Shown: one piece after another, positions 52,762-61,012 of the stretch
Numbering within the stretch: position 1 is the stretch's first letter
Layout: each line of letters starts with the position of its first letter
Source of the DNA: Dyadobacter alkalitolerans DSM 23607
Lineage (GTDB): Bacteria > Bacteroidota > Bacteroidia > Cytophagales > Spirosomataceae
NCBI RefSeq assembly: GCF_000428845.1
Contig: NZ_AUAS01000003.1
Location: 496,001 to 560,000 of the forward strand
Length of the DNA stretch: 64,000 bases
Direction: 5' to 3'
Translations under genes and position numbers: made by a program
The notes under the pieces: model-generated
Databases searched by the model: none
What the model saw: the letters and a program-made list of their open reading frames with translations, nothing else
Told to the model about the DNA's origin: nothing

Positions 52762-54030
52762 ATGCCTGTTCTTACCGTTTTTTATACAAAACTCTTTCTT
52801 AACCTTCTGCTCACGTTTGGAATAATCTGGACGATCAGCAAGTCGGGGCTCTTCGCTAAATGGCAAAAAGAGAACGAAAAAGTGGTTTTAGGGATTGCTT
52901 TTGTTTTGCTTAGACTCATTCCCTGGATAGGCATTTTCCTGATCGTTAATGAAGATCCGAGAGGCGACATTCCTTTCTTTTTTTACAAAGCGGAAGCTGC
53001 AAAGGCAGGCGGCTTCGTGTATCGCGATTTCTGGTCTTACCATGCGCCGCTGTATGCTTACATTATAAGCATACCGGTCTGGATCTGGCATAATTCCCGG
53101 GCCATTGTGCTGTTTATGGTCCTTATGGAAAGCTTTATACTCTGGCTTACTTACAGCACCTATAAAAGCCGGATTAACAATGCTTTACAACTGGCTGTCA
53201 TTTATTATATGCTTCCCGCCGGGTTTATGTACATTCTTGTGGATGGGCAGGAAGAGGTTTGGTTTTGGGGCGCTGCATTGATTATCTGGCGCTTTACCAT
53301 TAAAAAACCCGTTAATTACGAAGTCGGCATCGGGCTGCTATATGCTTTGGCGCTACTGACGATCAAGGTAACCTTTATTTTCTTATTGCCTGCACTTTTG
53401 CTGGTTGTCAAAAAACCAATCAAAATGCTTTTGGTAATGGCAGCGGTTGGGCTGCCGGCAATTGGATTTCTTTACTGGCAGATCGGCGACCTGTTTTTAA
53501 TGCCGATTCAGCATACGGAGCAGCTTATGACACCTAATCTGTTTTCGATAACAAGGCCATTTGTTGAGCTCTTTTATACGGTGAACGAGAAAAAATCAAC
53601 CATGATCAACTGGATCGGGCTGTTGTTCACGGTTTTCGTTCCAGCATTTATGGCTTACAAAGCAAGGCATAGGCACATTAATGAGGTGCTTCCAGGCATT
53701 TTCATTGCCTGCTTTGTGTGTATGATGATTTTCCAGGCAAGTGCCATGGGTGCTTATCTGATCGCTTACTTAATGGCCGTTCTTTTTGAGATCATTGATG
53801 TCCGGAAAACATTCCACGTTGTGGTTTTACTGGCCGTGAACTGGCTTACGGTGGTGCAGCCGTTTGTTTGGGTTTATATCAAACAGCCTGCCTACACATC
53901 TCTGGGCATGTTCAGCAACGTTTCCTACTTATTCGAATATTGCCTGCAAATCCTCAATGTGCTGTGCTTTTTCTGGATCCTGCGAGAAACTTACCGCGCG
54001 GTGGTTTCTGAAAAACTGACAACTGCATGA
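52762..54030 (+). CDS. Polytopic membrane protein, GT-C-like (first of a tandem pair)
   Basis: A 422-residue protein with about ten or more membrane helices. After the first helices, a periplasmic loop contains GGFVYRDFWSYHAPLYAY, which resembles the acidic first loop of GT-C glycosyltransferases; the same loop in the next gene reads QVVYRDFWSPYSPLYPYF. Later segments such as LPAGFMYILVDGQEEVWFWG align with PGGLVLCIIGAQEDVWMWL in the neighbour. The start ATG at 52762 (MPVLTVFYTK) is preferred over 52705 because the latter lies close to the divergent acyl-CoA dehydrogenase start. Its stop overlaps the paralogue start. Probably transfers or handles a lipid-linked sugar; substrate unknown. Confidence 0.68.
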   Translation: MPVLTVFYTKLFLNLLLTFGIIWTISKSGLFAKWQKENEKVVLGIAFVLLRLIPWIGIFLIVNEDPRGDIPFFFYKAEAAKAGGFVYRDFWSYHAPLYAYIISIPVWIWHNSRAIVLFMVLMESFILWLTYSTYKSRINNALQLAVIYYMLPAGFMYILVDGQEEVWFWGAALIIWRFTIKKPVNYEVGIGLLYALALLTIKVTFIFLLPALLLVVKKPIKMLLVMAAVGLPAIGFLYWQIGDLFLMPIQHTEQLMTPNLFSITRPFVELFYTVNEKKSTMINWIGLLFTVFVPAFMAYKARHRHINEVLPGIFIACFVCMMIFQASAMGAYLIAYLMAVLFEIIDVRKTFHVVVLLAVNWLTVVQPFVWVYIKQPAYTSLGMFSNVSYLFEYCLQILNVLCFFWILRETYRAVVSEKLTTA

Positions 54031-55286
54031 GCATCGTCCTGGCAAAACTGGGCATCAGCCTGATTTGTATCTTACTGGTTGGGATTGTTCTTTTCAAAAA
54101 GGATACGCTTACAAAATGGCTGGAAAACAAGCCGGTCAATGTAATGTTAGCCGCTGGCTGGGCACTTTTTCGGCTTGCTCCTTTTATATTGATCTATCTT
54201 ATCGCCGGCCTCGAACCCACTTCCGACGTCAACGGCTTCTGGGACGAAGGCAGCAAAGCATCATTAGGCCAAGTCGTTTACCGCGATTTCTGGTCGCCTT
54301 ACTCGCCATTATATCCTTACTTTTTAGGCGCGTTCCTGAAAATCTGGTATCATCCTAAAATGATCGTGTTAACCATGGCTATCATGGATGGAGTTGCATT
54401 GTGGGCTTCTTACCATTTCTTCCGGCCGTTTCAGTCGCGCGGCATTTTCCTTTTCAAATCGCTGCTGTATTATCTTTTACCGGGCGGACTGGTGCTTTGC
54501 ATTATCGGTGCCCAGGAAGATGTTTGGATGTGGCTGTTTGTGATCCTGGCTTATCTTGTTCGCGAGCGGACATTGCGCGTGGAATGGTATGCATTGATTT
54601 TAGCATTGGGATTGCTGATGACGAAGGCCATTTTCGTGCTCATTCTGGTGCCTTTGTTTATTTTGGAAAAACATAAATTAAGGCTGTTTATTCCCATGGC
54701 CATTGTGGGCGTGATTTCGCTTGCTATTCTTTATCCGCTGGTAGGTTGGGAATTTACGCAACCGCTGGACGAAGCCAAAACCTTGCGGGCGCCAAACATC
54801 CCGGCCATCATCAACCCTTGGTTTTTCAATCACATTGGTGTTGGTGAGAAGTTCTGGAACTGGATCGGACTTGTTATTTCGGTTGGATTAGCTTGTCTGG
54901 CGGCATTAAGGCTTCAAAAAGCAGATTTCAGGATCATGTTATCCCGCGTCTGGATTGTGCTTTATGCGACCATGATGATCGTCCAGCAAAGCGCTTACAG
55001 CAACTACATTTTCCTGTTCCTGATCCCGCTGGTTTTTTATGTAATTGATTGGAAAAGCCCGATTCAGGTTACATTATTGCTTATTTTCAATGTGCTGTGC
55101 GTGGTGCATCCGTCGTATTGGTGGCGGCTTGGTATGCCTTGTTATATGACGCCGTTTGATACATTTGCCTCTTTTGAATTGTTTGTTGATTACGCTATGC
55201 AGGTTTGCATTGTATTGCTGACAGGTTATTTTATATGGCTAGCATTCCCTAAAAGAGAAGCGGCATTGTATCATTCAAAATCATAA
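54027..55286 (+). CDS. Polytopic membrane protein, GT-C-like (second of a tandem pair)
   Basis: A 419-residue membrane protein homologous to the preceding gene and overlapping it by ATGA, so translation is coupled. It has about ten helices, the loop DEGSKASLGQVVYRDFWSPY with a conserved Asp and Arg, and the later GAQEDVWMW block. The Asp/Glu in the first large loop resembles the catalytic acidic pair seen in GT-C enzymes, which work with polyprenyl-phosphate donors on the periplasmic side. A bidirectional terminator follows. A tandem duplication is the simplest explanation for the pair. No carbohydrate cluster neighbours are present. Confidence 0.68.
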   Translation: MSIVLAKLGISLICILLVGIVLFKKDTLTKWLENKPVNVMLAAGWALFRLAPFILIYLIAGLEPTSDVNGFWDEGSKASLGQVVYRDFWSPYSPLYPYFLGAFLKIWYHPKMIVLTMAIMDGVALWASYHFFRPFQSRGIFLFKSLLYYLLPGGLVLCIIGAQEDVWMWLFVILAYLVRERTLRVEWYALILALGLLMTKAIFVLILVPLFILEKHKLRLFIPMAIVGVISLAILYPLVGWEFTQPLDEAKTLRAPNIPAIINPWFFNHIGVGEKFWNWIGLVISVGLACLAALRLQKADFRIMLSRVWIVLYATMMIVQQSAYSNYIFLFLIPLVFYVIDWKSPIQVTLLLIFNVLCVVHPSYWWRLGMPCYMTPFDTFASFELFVDYAMQVCIVLLTGYFIWLAFPKREAALYHSKS

Positions 55287-55303
55287 GCTTCTTATACATT
55301 ACA

Positions 55304-55334
55304 AAAAAGCCTTCGCTATGAACGAAGGCTTTTT
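55304..55334. terminator. Bidirectional hairpin terminator after the GT-C-like pair
   Basis: A 12-bp perfect stem (AAAAAGCCTTCG with CGAAGGCTTTTT) and a 7-nt loop between two convergent units, with T5 on the plus and T6 on the minus strand. Confidence 0.9.
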
Positions 55335-55355
55335 GCATTGGAAAGAATAGTAATG

Positions 55356-56648
55356 CTATTCTATCGTATCAAAACCGCAGTAGGGAACCAACACGACGGG
55401 GATTTTAACGGTGCCGTCGGCTTGCTGATTGTTTTCCAGCAAAGCGGCCACAATGCGCGGCAATGCGAGCGCAGAGCCGTTTAATGTGTGCAGCAGCTGC
55501 GTTTTCTTGTCGGCAGTTTTGTATCTCAATTTCAACCGGTTGGCCTGGTAAGTTTCAAAATTGGAAACAGAACTGCATTCCAGCCAGCGCTCCTGCCCGG
55601 CAGACCAGACTTCAAAATCGTAAGTAAGGGCCGATGTAAAGCCCATGTCACCTCCGCAAAGCCTTAAAATGCGGTAAGGCAGTTCCAGCTTCGTCAAAAG
55701 ACCTTTCACGTGCTCCACCATTTCATCCAATGCTTTGTAAGAATCCTCCGGCTTATTTATCTGCACAATTTCGACTTTATCAAACTGGTGCAAACGGTTC
55801 AAACCCCGCACGTGTGCGCCCCAGCTGCCCGCTTCCCTGCGGAAACATGGTGTATAAGCAACATTCTTCACCGGAAGCTCGCTTTCCGCAACGATCACGT
55901 CGCGATAAAGGTTGGTAACCGGCACTTCTGCTGTTGGAATCAGGTAAAGGTCGTCCTGCGCATCGTGATACATCTGGCCTTCCTTATCCGGCAACTGGCC
56001 CGTAGCAAAACCTGAATCTGCATTGACTACAATAGGAGGCTGCACTTCGGTATAACCCGCTTTCCCTGCTTCGTCCAGGAAAAAAGCGATCATTGCCCTT
56101 TGAAGCCTGGCTGCTTTTCCTTTATAGACTGGAAATCCGGCACCCGAAATTTTGTTTCCTAATTTAAAATCAATGATCGGCGCCTGGTTTTTTCCAAGCT
56201 TTTCAATCAGCTCCCAATGGGGCAATGCGCCTTGTGGCAAAACTGGCTTGTTGCCTGCCTCTAACACATTTACATTGTCTTCTGCCGTTCTCCCTTCCGG
56301 CACGCTTTCATGGGGCAAATTAGGCAGCTTAACGAGCTCTTGAAGCAACCTGGCTTCAATCTCCTTGTGTGATTCGTCCAATGACCTGGAACGCTCTTTC
56401 AGCACCGTAGTTTCGGCTTTCGCAGCTTCCGCTTCGGCGGTTGCTCCGGCTTTCATTAATCCGCCGATTTCCTTAGCTTTTGCATTCGATTGGGCCAATG
56501 TTTCGTCCAGGTCCTGCTGTAAACCTCTGCGCTTTTTATCTAATTCTATAATCAGGTCCACAGCTTCAGCTGCGTCTTTAAAATGCTTTTTTGTTAATCC
56601 GGCGATCGTGAAGTCACGGTTTTCGCGGATGAAATTCGTTTGTAACAT
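55356..56648 (-). CDS. serS: Seryl-tRNA synthetase
   Basis: Charges tRNA-Ser. The 430-residue class II synthetase has an N-terminal coiled coil (about 30-100) and then the core with motif 1 near PVYKGKAARLQRAMIAFF, motif 2 as YTPCFRREAGSWGAHVRGL (about 265-283) and motif 3 as LNGSALALPRIVAALLEN (about 388-405). All three are intact. It starts one base after the aspartate kinase stop and shares that transcript. The stop is followed by a bidirectional terminator. Confidence 0.97.
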   Translation of the reverse strand: MLQTNFIRENRDFTIAGLTKKHFKDAAEAVDLIIELDKKRRGLQQDLDETLAQSNAKAKEIGGLMKAGATAEAEAAKAETTVLKERSRSLDESHKEIEARLLQELVKLPNLPHESVPEGRTAEDNVNVLEAGNKPVLPQGALPHWELIEKLGKNQAPIIDFKLGNKISGAGFPVYKGKAARLQRAMIAFFLDEAGKAGYTEVQPPIVVNADSGFATGQLPDKEGQMYHDAQDDLYLIPTAEVPVTNLYRDVIVAESELPVKNVAYTPCFRREAGSWGAHVRGLNRLHQFDKVEIVQINKPEDSYKALDEMVEHVKGLLTKLELPYRILRLCGGDMGFTSALTYDFEVWSAGQERWLECSSVSNFETYQANRLKLRYKTADKKTQLLHTLNGSALALPRIVAALLENNQQADGTVKIPVVLVPYCGFDTIE

Positions 56649-56649
56649 A

Positions 56650-58008
56650 TCAGGGTGCTGTAAAAATGTCCTTCATTGCATCTTCGTAGTAAAACAGGCG
56701 CTCATTCAGCACATTCAGTGCTTCTGCCTTGTATTTGGAATGGATGAGCAGCGATAGGTTATGTTCCGATGCACCATACGAAATCATTCGTATAGGAATG
56801 TTTTTCATCGCGTCCAGCACTTTTAAAGCAATTCCTTCTTTATCTGCACTGAAATTTCCTACGATACAAATGATATTCTGATCGCGATCATGTTCCTCCA
56901 AATCAGCAAATTCCCGAAGCTCCGCAGTTATCTGTTCCAGGTTTTCAGAATTGTCAATCGTCACCGAAACCGAGACTTCGGAAGTGGTGATCATATCGAC
57001 AGGTGTTTTGTATTTTTCAAAAATCTCGAACACCCTACGAAGGAAGCCGTAGGCATTCAGCATACGGGTTGAATGAATGTAAATCGCGGTAATGTTGTCT
57101 TTTGCCGCAATCGCCTTAATGTCGCGGTCCGAAGTCTGATTTGCGATTAATGTGCCGGGGGCTTCGGGCTGCATGGTGTTTTTCAACCGAACCGGAACAC
57201 CGCGAAGTTTAGCTGGCGTGATCGTGCTTGGGTGTAAAATCTTCGCACCGAAATAAGCCAGTTCTGCCGCTTCTTCAAATGTCAGCTCGCGAATTGGAAA
57301 AGTTCTTTTTACAATGCGCGGATCATTATTATGCATTCCGTCAATGTCGGTCCAGATCTGGATTTCATCGGCACGGATCGCGCCACCAATGAGAGATGCT
57401 GTGTAATCAGAGCCTCCCCTTTTTAGGTTATCAACTTCTTCGCGCGGGTTTCTGCAAATGAAACCTTGCGTAATGATCGTCTGCTTGTCTGTGTATTGAT
57501 TTAAAATCGTTACCAATTTATCTTCAATAGTTGCCAATTCCGGCTCGCCGTCTGCGTCGATGCGCATGAAATCGAGTGCAGGCAGCAATACGGAGTTTTC
57601 TCCTTTTTCTTCCAGGTAAGCCTGGAACATTTTGGTGCTCAGGATTTCGCCTTCTGCAACCAGTTCTTTTTCCTGTTTAATCGTAAATGGCTTGATCCCA
57701 ATCAGAGACTTAATGAAGCTAAACTCAGTTTCAACAATGTTCTTTCCTTCCTCTAAGCCTGCATCAGTTGCATATAACTCTTTAATGAACAACAGATAGT
57801 GCGATTTCAAATCTTCCGTCAACGAATTCGCTTTTGCATCGTCATAAGTCTTCGCAGCCTCACCAATAGCGATAAGCGCATTGGTAGAACCGGATAATGC
57901 GGACAAAACAACGATCTTGCGATTGGGATCGCCGTTAAGAAGTTCGCGGATTGAATGCATGCGTTCCGGCTTTCCTACCGAAGTCCCGCCAAATTTCCAG
58001 ACTTGCAT
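56650..58008 (-). CDS. Aspartate kinase with two ACT domains
   Basis: Phosphorylates aspartate in the pathway to lysine, threonine and methionine. The 452-residue protein starts MQVWKFGGTSVGKPERM (ATP-binding KFGGTS) and contains FICRNPREEVDNLKRGGSDY, the aspartate-binding GSD block (about 184-203). WTDIDGMHNNDPR and AAELAYFGAKILHP are also present. Two C-terminal ACT domains (about 320-450) carry allosteric sites, e.g. the TTSEVSVSVTIDNSENL segment. No homoserine dehydrogenase is fused. It precedes serS by one base. An 8-bp repeat array lies in its short leader. Isoenzyme name (lysC, thrA) cannot be decided. Confidence 0.93.
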   Translation of the reverse strand: MQVWKFGGTSVGKPERMHSIRELLNGDPNRKIVVLSALSGSTNALIAIGEAAKTYDDAKANSLTEDLKSHYLLFIKELYATDAGLEEGKNIVETEFSFIKSLIGIKPFTIKQEKELVAEGEILSTKMFQAYLEEKGENSVLLPALDFMRIDADGEPELATIEDKLVTILNQYTDKQTIITQGFICRNPREEVDNLKRGGSDYTASLIGGAIRADEIQIWTDIDGMHNNDPRIVKRTFPIRELTFEEAAELAYFGAKILHPSTITPAKLRGVPVRLKNTMQPEAPGTLIANQTSDRDIKAIAAKDNITAIYIHSTRMLNAYGFLRRVFEIFEKYKTPVDMITTSEVSVSVTIDNSENLEQITAELREFADLEEHDRDQNIICIVGNFSADKEGIALKVLDAMKNIPIRMISYGASEHNLSLLIHSKYKAEALNVLNERLFYYEDAMKDIFTAP

Positions 58009-58014
58009 ATTTAA

Positions 58015-58054
58015 TGATTGAATGAGAGAATGAGTGAATGACTGAATGATTTAA
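58015..58054. repeat. 8-bp tandem repeat TGAnnGAA in the aspartate kinase leader
   Basis: TGATTGAA, TGAGAGAA, TGAGTGAA, TGACTGAA and a degenerate TGATTTAA follow in exact 8-bp register, 6 bp upstream of the aspartate kinase start. The array is non-coding. The spacing is not a multiple of three. Confidence 0.8.
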
Positions 58055-58084
58055 AAACTTAATGACCTAACGATCTGTAATCAC

Positions 58085-58591
58085 TTAATAAGCGCCCGCC
58101 GTAGCGATCTGATTGTATAAGCCTAGCATCTTAATCGCCGTTATCGCGGCTTCGTCGCCTTTGTTTCCGTGGACGCCGCCTGCGCGGTCTAGGGCTTGTT
58201 CCATATTGTTGGGTGTCAGGACTCCAAAAATAACGGGTTTGCCGGATTTCAGACTTACATTGGTAATGCCTTGTGCCACAGCGTGATTGATATAATCGTT
58301 GTGCTTAGTTTCGCCCTGGATCACGACGCCTAATGCGATTACGGCGTCAATGTCCCTGCGTTCTGCGAACCATTGTGCGCCTAGTGTGAGCTCGAAGCTG
58401 CCCGGCACATTGCCCCTTTCAATGTTCTCCGGAGAAGCTCCGTGATTGATCAATGTTTGGTAAGCCCCTTCAAAAAGCTTCTCGGTCACCTCGGTATTCC
58501 ATTCGGCGACGAGGATTCCAAACTTTTTTGAGCTAATGTCCGGCAGGCCTTCCGTTTTGAAAACACTTAAATTCTTGTCAGCACTCGACAT
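58085..58591 (-). CDS. ribH: 6,7-dimethyl-8-ribityllumazine synthase
   Basis: Condenses the pyrimidine and the butanone-phosphate precursors in riboflavin synthesis and forms icosahedral or pentameric cages. The 168-residue protein shows FGILVAEWNTEVTEKLFEGA (about 24-43, with the Trp replacing the usual Phe/Tyr of the aromatic site), GNVPGSFELTLGAQ (about 61-74), IALGVVIQGETKHNDYINHA (about 84-103) with the catalytic His, and PVIFGVLTPNN. Length is typical. No other rib genes are adjacent. The TPR gene upstream ends in a terminator, so ribH has its own promoter. Confidence 0.95.
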   Translation of the reverse strand: MSSADKNLSVFKTEGLPDISSKKFGILVAEWNTEVTEKLFEGAYQTLINHGASPENIERGNVPGSFELTLGAQWFAERRDIDAVIALGVVIQGETKHNDYINHAVAQGITNVSLKSGKPVIFGVLTPNNMEQALDRAGGVHGNKGDEAAITAIKMLGLYNQIATAGAY

Positions 58592-58639
58592 AATGGATCA
58601 GCGGATTATTGGATGTAAATGATTGATTGGGCAAATAAA

Positions 58640-58673
58640 AAAAGGATAAAACCTTTGTCGGCTTTATCCTTTT
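58640..58673 (-). terminator. Hairpin terminator of the TPR gene
   Basis: An 11-bp stem (AAAAGGATAAA with TTTATCCTTTT) with a T run on the minus strand, 23 bp after the TPR gene stop. Confidence 0.85.
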
Positions 58674-58695
58674 CAGAAACAGTAATGGTTAACCA

Positions 58696-59397
58696 TTATT
58701 TGCCGACCTGTCCCTCTAATACTCCCATGTATTTCTTCGCGTTTACCACTTCCGATGAAAGAGGAAACTCGTCGATAACACGTTTATATGTGGACACTGC
58801 GTCAGCGGGCTGGTTTGCTTTTTCCTGTGCGATAGCTAATTTCATTAAATAAACCGGCGTGAAGTATTCGTTCTTCTCGTAATCCGCAGCCTTTTTATAA
58901 AAAGAAATTGCCTCAGCTGGTTGGTTCTTTTCAAGATATGCATCACCAATCAAAGATTGCGCCCGCGCATGAACCAAAAGATCAGATGAGCTGAATGATT
59001 GAAGATGCTTGATCGCATCATCATATTTTCCTTGTTTCAATAATGCCACACCGGCATAGAAATTCGCCAAATTACTAGCGTCAGTTCCTTTATAAGAATC
59101 AGCAATAGACAAAAGTCCTTCATTGCCACCGCTTCCGTTCAATGCTTTTTGTAATGAGTCAGCTTCAAAATCGTAAACGACATTTGCAAGTGCATCCTGG
59201 GCTGTGCCTTCTTGACCATCGATGTAAAAACGATATCCGGCAAAAGCGACAACTGCTAGCACAACCGCCCCTGCTATCCCTAAAACTATCTTGCGATTTT
59301 TAATAAAAAAAACCTCCGCTTTATTGATCTGGCCAGCTAATGCTTCCGGAGTTTCAATAATTTCAAGCCCGGATTCGTCCGTGTTTTTCTTGCTCAT
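58696..59397 (-). CDS. Membrane-anchored TPR-repeat protein
   Basis: A 233-residue protein, from ATG 59397 (MSKKNTDESGLEIIETPEAL), with one membrane helix at about 35-55 (IVLGIAGAVVLAVVAFAGYR) and an extracytoplasmic TPR domain. Repeats with the pattern FYAGVALLKQGKYDDAIKHL, AQSLIGDAYLEKNQPAEAIS and KLAIAQEKANQPADAVSTYK are visible. It resembles the YfgM/TolA-binding-type tetratricopeptide proteins seen in many Bacteroidota. It may act as a chaperone or scaffold at the envelope, but no partner is evident. The upstream frame to 59490 is unsupported. Confidence 0.82.
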   Translation of the reverse strand: MSKKNTDESGLEIIETPEALAGQINKAEVFFIKNRKIVLGIAGAVVLAVVAFAGYRFYIDGQEGTAQDALANVVYDFEADSLQKALNGSGGNEGLLSIADSYKGTDASNLANFYAGVALLKQGKYDDAIKHLQSFSSSDLLVHARAQSLIGDAYLEKNQPAEAISFYKKAADYEKNEYFTPVYLMKLAIAQEKANQPADAVSTYKRVIDEFPLSSEVVNAKKYMGVLEGQVGK

Positions 59398-59421
59398 ATC
59401 AATTAATTCGATTTTGGAGTG

Positions 59422-59429
59422 CAAAGTTA
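59422..59429 (-). promoter_or_regulatory. Putative -7 promoter box of the TPR gene
   Basis: On the minus strand this reads TAACTTTG (TAnnTTTG), 24 bp before the ATG at 59397. Confidence 0.5.
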
Positions 59430-59473
59430 TGAAAACTAAACGAAATTTTATTGCTAAAAAACATCGGAATAAA

Positions 59474-59509
59474 CAAAAAAAACAGCACACCGGATAACCG
59501 ATGCGCTGT
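59474..59509 (-). terminator. Hairpin terminator of glyA
   Basis: A 12-bp stem with two G:U pairs (ACAGCGCATCGG with CCGGTGTGCTGT on the minus strand) and a T8 run, 21 bp after the glyA stop. Confidence 0.8.
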
Positions 59510-59530
59510 CGCTATTTGAAAAGCTAAATA

Positions 59531-60835
59531 TCAGATATACAAAGGAAATTGTTTCATCCAGTTATTGATCTCACCTTTCACAGCTGCGATCTTGGCATCC
59601 TGATCGTGATTAACAAGCACAGTATCAATGAAATCCACAATGCGCTCCATATCCGTTTCGACCATTCCACGGGTAGTTACCGCAGCCGTTCCAACACGGA
59701 TTCCCGAAGTGATCATCGGTGATTTGTCATCGAATGGCACCATATTCTTATTAATGGTAATGTCCGCCTTAATCAATGTATTTTCTGCCAATTTTCCGGT
59801 TAAGCCAGGGTTCTGACCATTTTTCGTCCGAAGGTCGATCAGCATCAAATGGTTATCTGTTCCGCCGGAGATAATGCCGTAACCTTTATCTACAAATGCT
59901 TTCGCCATTGCCTGCGCATTCTTTTTCACCTGAACTGCGTAGTTGTAGTAACCTTCGCTCAATGCTTCCCCGAATGCAATCGCCTTAGCAGCAATGATAT
60001 GCTCCAAAGGTCCGCCCTGTGTTCCAGGAAATACACCCGAATCCAAAAGCGAAGACATTGTGCGCAACTGGCCTTTTGGCGTTTTGATACCAAATGGGTT
60101 TTCAAAATCATTACGCATCATGATCACACCGCCGCGAGGGCCGCGAAGTGTTTTGTGCGTTGTGGTTGTTACAATGTGGCAATGATCAAACGGATCATTC
60201 AATAAACCTTTGGCGATCAAGCCGGCAGGGTGAGCAATATCCGCCATCAATAATGCACCAATCTGATCTGTGATCGAACGCAAACGTGCGTAATCCCAGT
60301 CGCGGCTATATGCGGAAGCTCCGCAGATCAAAAGTTTTGGACGCTCTCTTACAGCCGTTTCCTCTACTTTATCCCAATCTATCAATCCTGTTTCAGCTTC
60401 TACACCGTAAAATATAGGCTGAAAATATTTACCTGAAATGTTAACCGGCGAGCCGTGCGTCAAGTGACCACCATGCGAAAGGTTGAAACCCATGATTTTA
60501 TCGCCCGGATTCAGGCATGCAAGAAACACAGCTGTATTTGCCTGCGCACCCGAATGCGGCTGAACGTTTGCCCAGGTTGCTCCAAAAAGCTCCTTTAAAC
60601 GGTCAATTGCAATTTGTTCTATCTCATCCACAACCTCACAGCCACCATAGTAACGCTTACCTGGCAATCCTTCTGCATATTTGTTTGTCAAAACGCTTCC
60701 AGACGCCTCCATAACCTGTCTGGAAGTGAAGTTCTCAGACGCGATGAGCTCGATGCCAGATTCCTGACGATGTTTTTCTCTATTAATAAGATCAAAAATG
60801 GTGGTGTCACGTTCAACGCTGGTGAGTGTAGACAT
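59531..60835 (-). CDS. glyA: Serine hydroxymethyltransferase
   Basis: A PLP enzyme that interconverts serine and glycine with tetrahydrofolate, the main source of one-carbon units. The 434-residue protein begins [17 protein letters not shown] (ATG 60835; the open frame to 60883 is unsupported). It shows [43 protein letters not shown] and the PLP lysine in [14 protein letters not shown] (about 231). Length and order are typical. A minus-strand TATTTTTG box lies about 45 bp upstream. It is alone in its unit. Confidence 0.97.
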   Translation of the reverse strand: MSTLTSVERDTTIFDLINREKHRQESGIELIASENFTSRQVMEASGSVLTNKYAEGLPGKRYYGGCEVVDEIEQIAIDRLKELFGATWANVQPHSGAQANTAVFLACLNPGDKIMGFNLSHGGHLTHGSPVNISGKYFQPIFYGVEAETGLIDWDKVEETAVRERPKLLICGASAYSRDWDYARLRSITDQIGALLMADIAHPAGLIAKGLLNDPFDHCHIVTTTTHKTLRGPRGGVIMMRNDFENPFGIKTPKGQLRTMSSLLDSGVFPGTQGGPLEHIIAAKAIAFGEALSEGYYNYAVQVKKNAQAMAKAFVDKGYGIISGGTDNHLMLIDLRTKNGQNPGLTGKLAENTLIKADITINKNMVPFDDKSPMITSGIRVGTAAVTTRGMVETDMERIVDFIDTVLVNHDQDAKIAAVKGEINNWMKQFPLYI

Positions 60836-60880
60836 GGGTTGTATTGGGAAAATGGTGTGATGATTTCGTAGATTTGGGTG

Positions 60881-60888
60881 CAAAAATA
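60881..60888 (-). promoter_or_regulatory. Putative -7 promoter box of glyA
   Basis: On the minus strand this reads TATTTTTG (TAnnTTTG), 45 bp before the ATG at 60835. Confidence 0.45.
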
Positions 60889-60947
60889 AGAATATTTCTG
60901 GATGCGTTTATTTTTTAAATTTTTTTAATAATATTCGTTTTGAGTTG

Positions 60948-60955
60948 TATTTTTG
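60948..60955 (+). promoter_or_regulatory. Putative -7 promoter box of the nagB-type gene
   Basis: TATTTTTG (TAnnTTTG) lies 57 bp before the ATG at 61013 and faces away from the glyA promoter. Confidence 0.45.
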
Positions 60956-61012
60956 CTCTCGATTTCCTACCCTGTCTATTCATAAACTCTTATAAATAAA
61001 TTCAAGCATAAT

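Noticed and set aside
52690..52866. Longer start for the acyl-CoA dehydrogenase
   Set aside because: Acyl-CoA dehydrogenases of this class begin a few residues before the LSEEH segment; the extension overlaps the divergent membrane gene.
58592..58695. Possible FMN riboswitch before ribH
   Set aside because: The leader is only about 100 bp and is mostly the terminator hairpin of the TPR gene; no RFN-like conserved blocks are seen.
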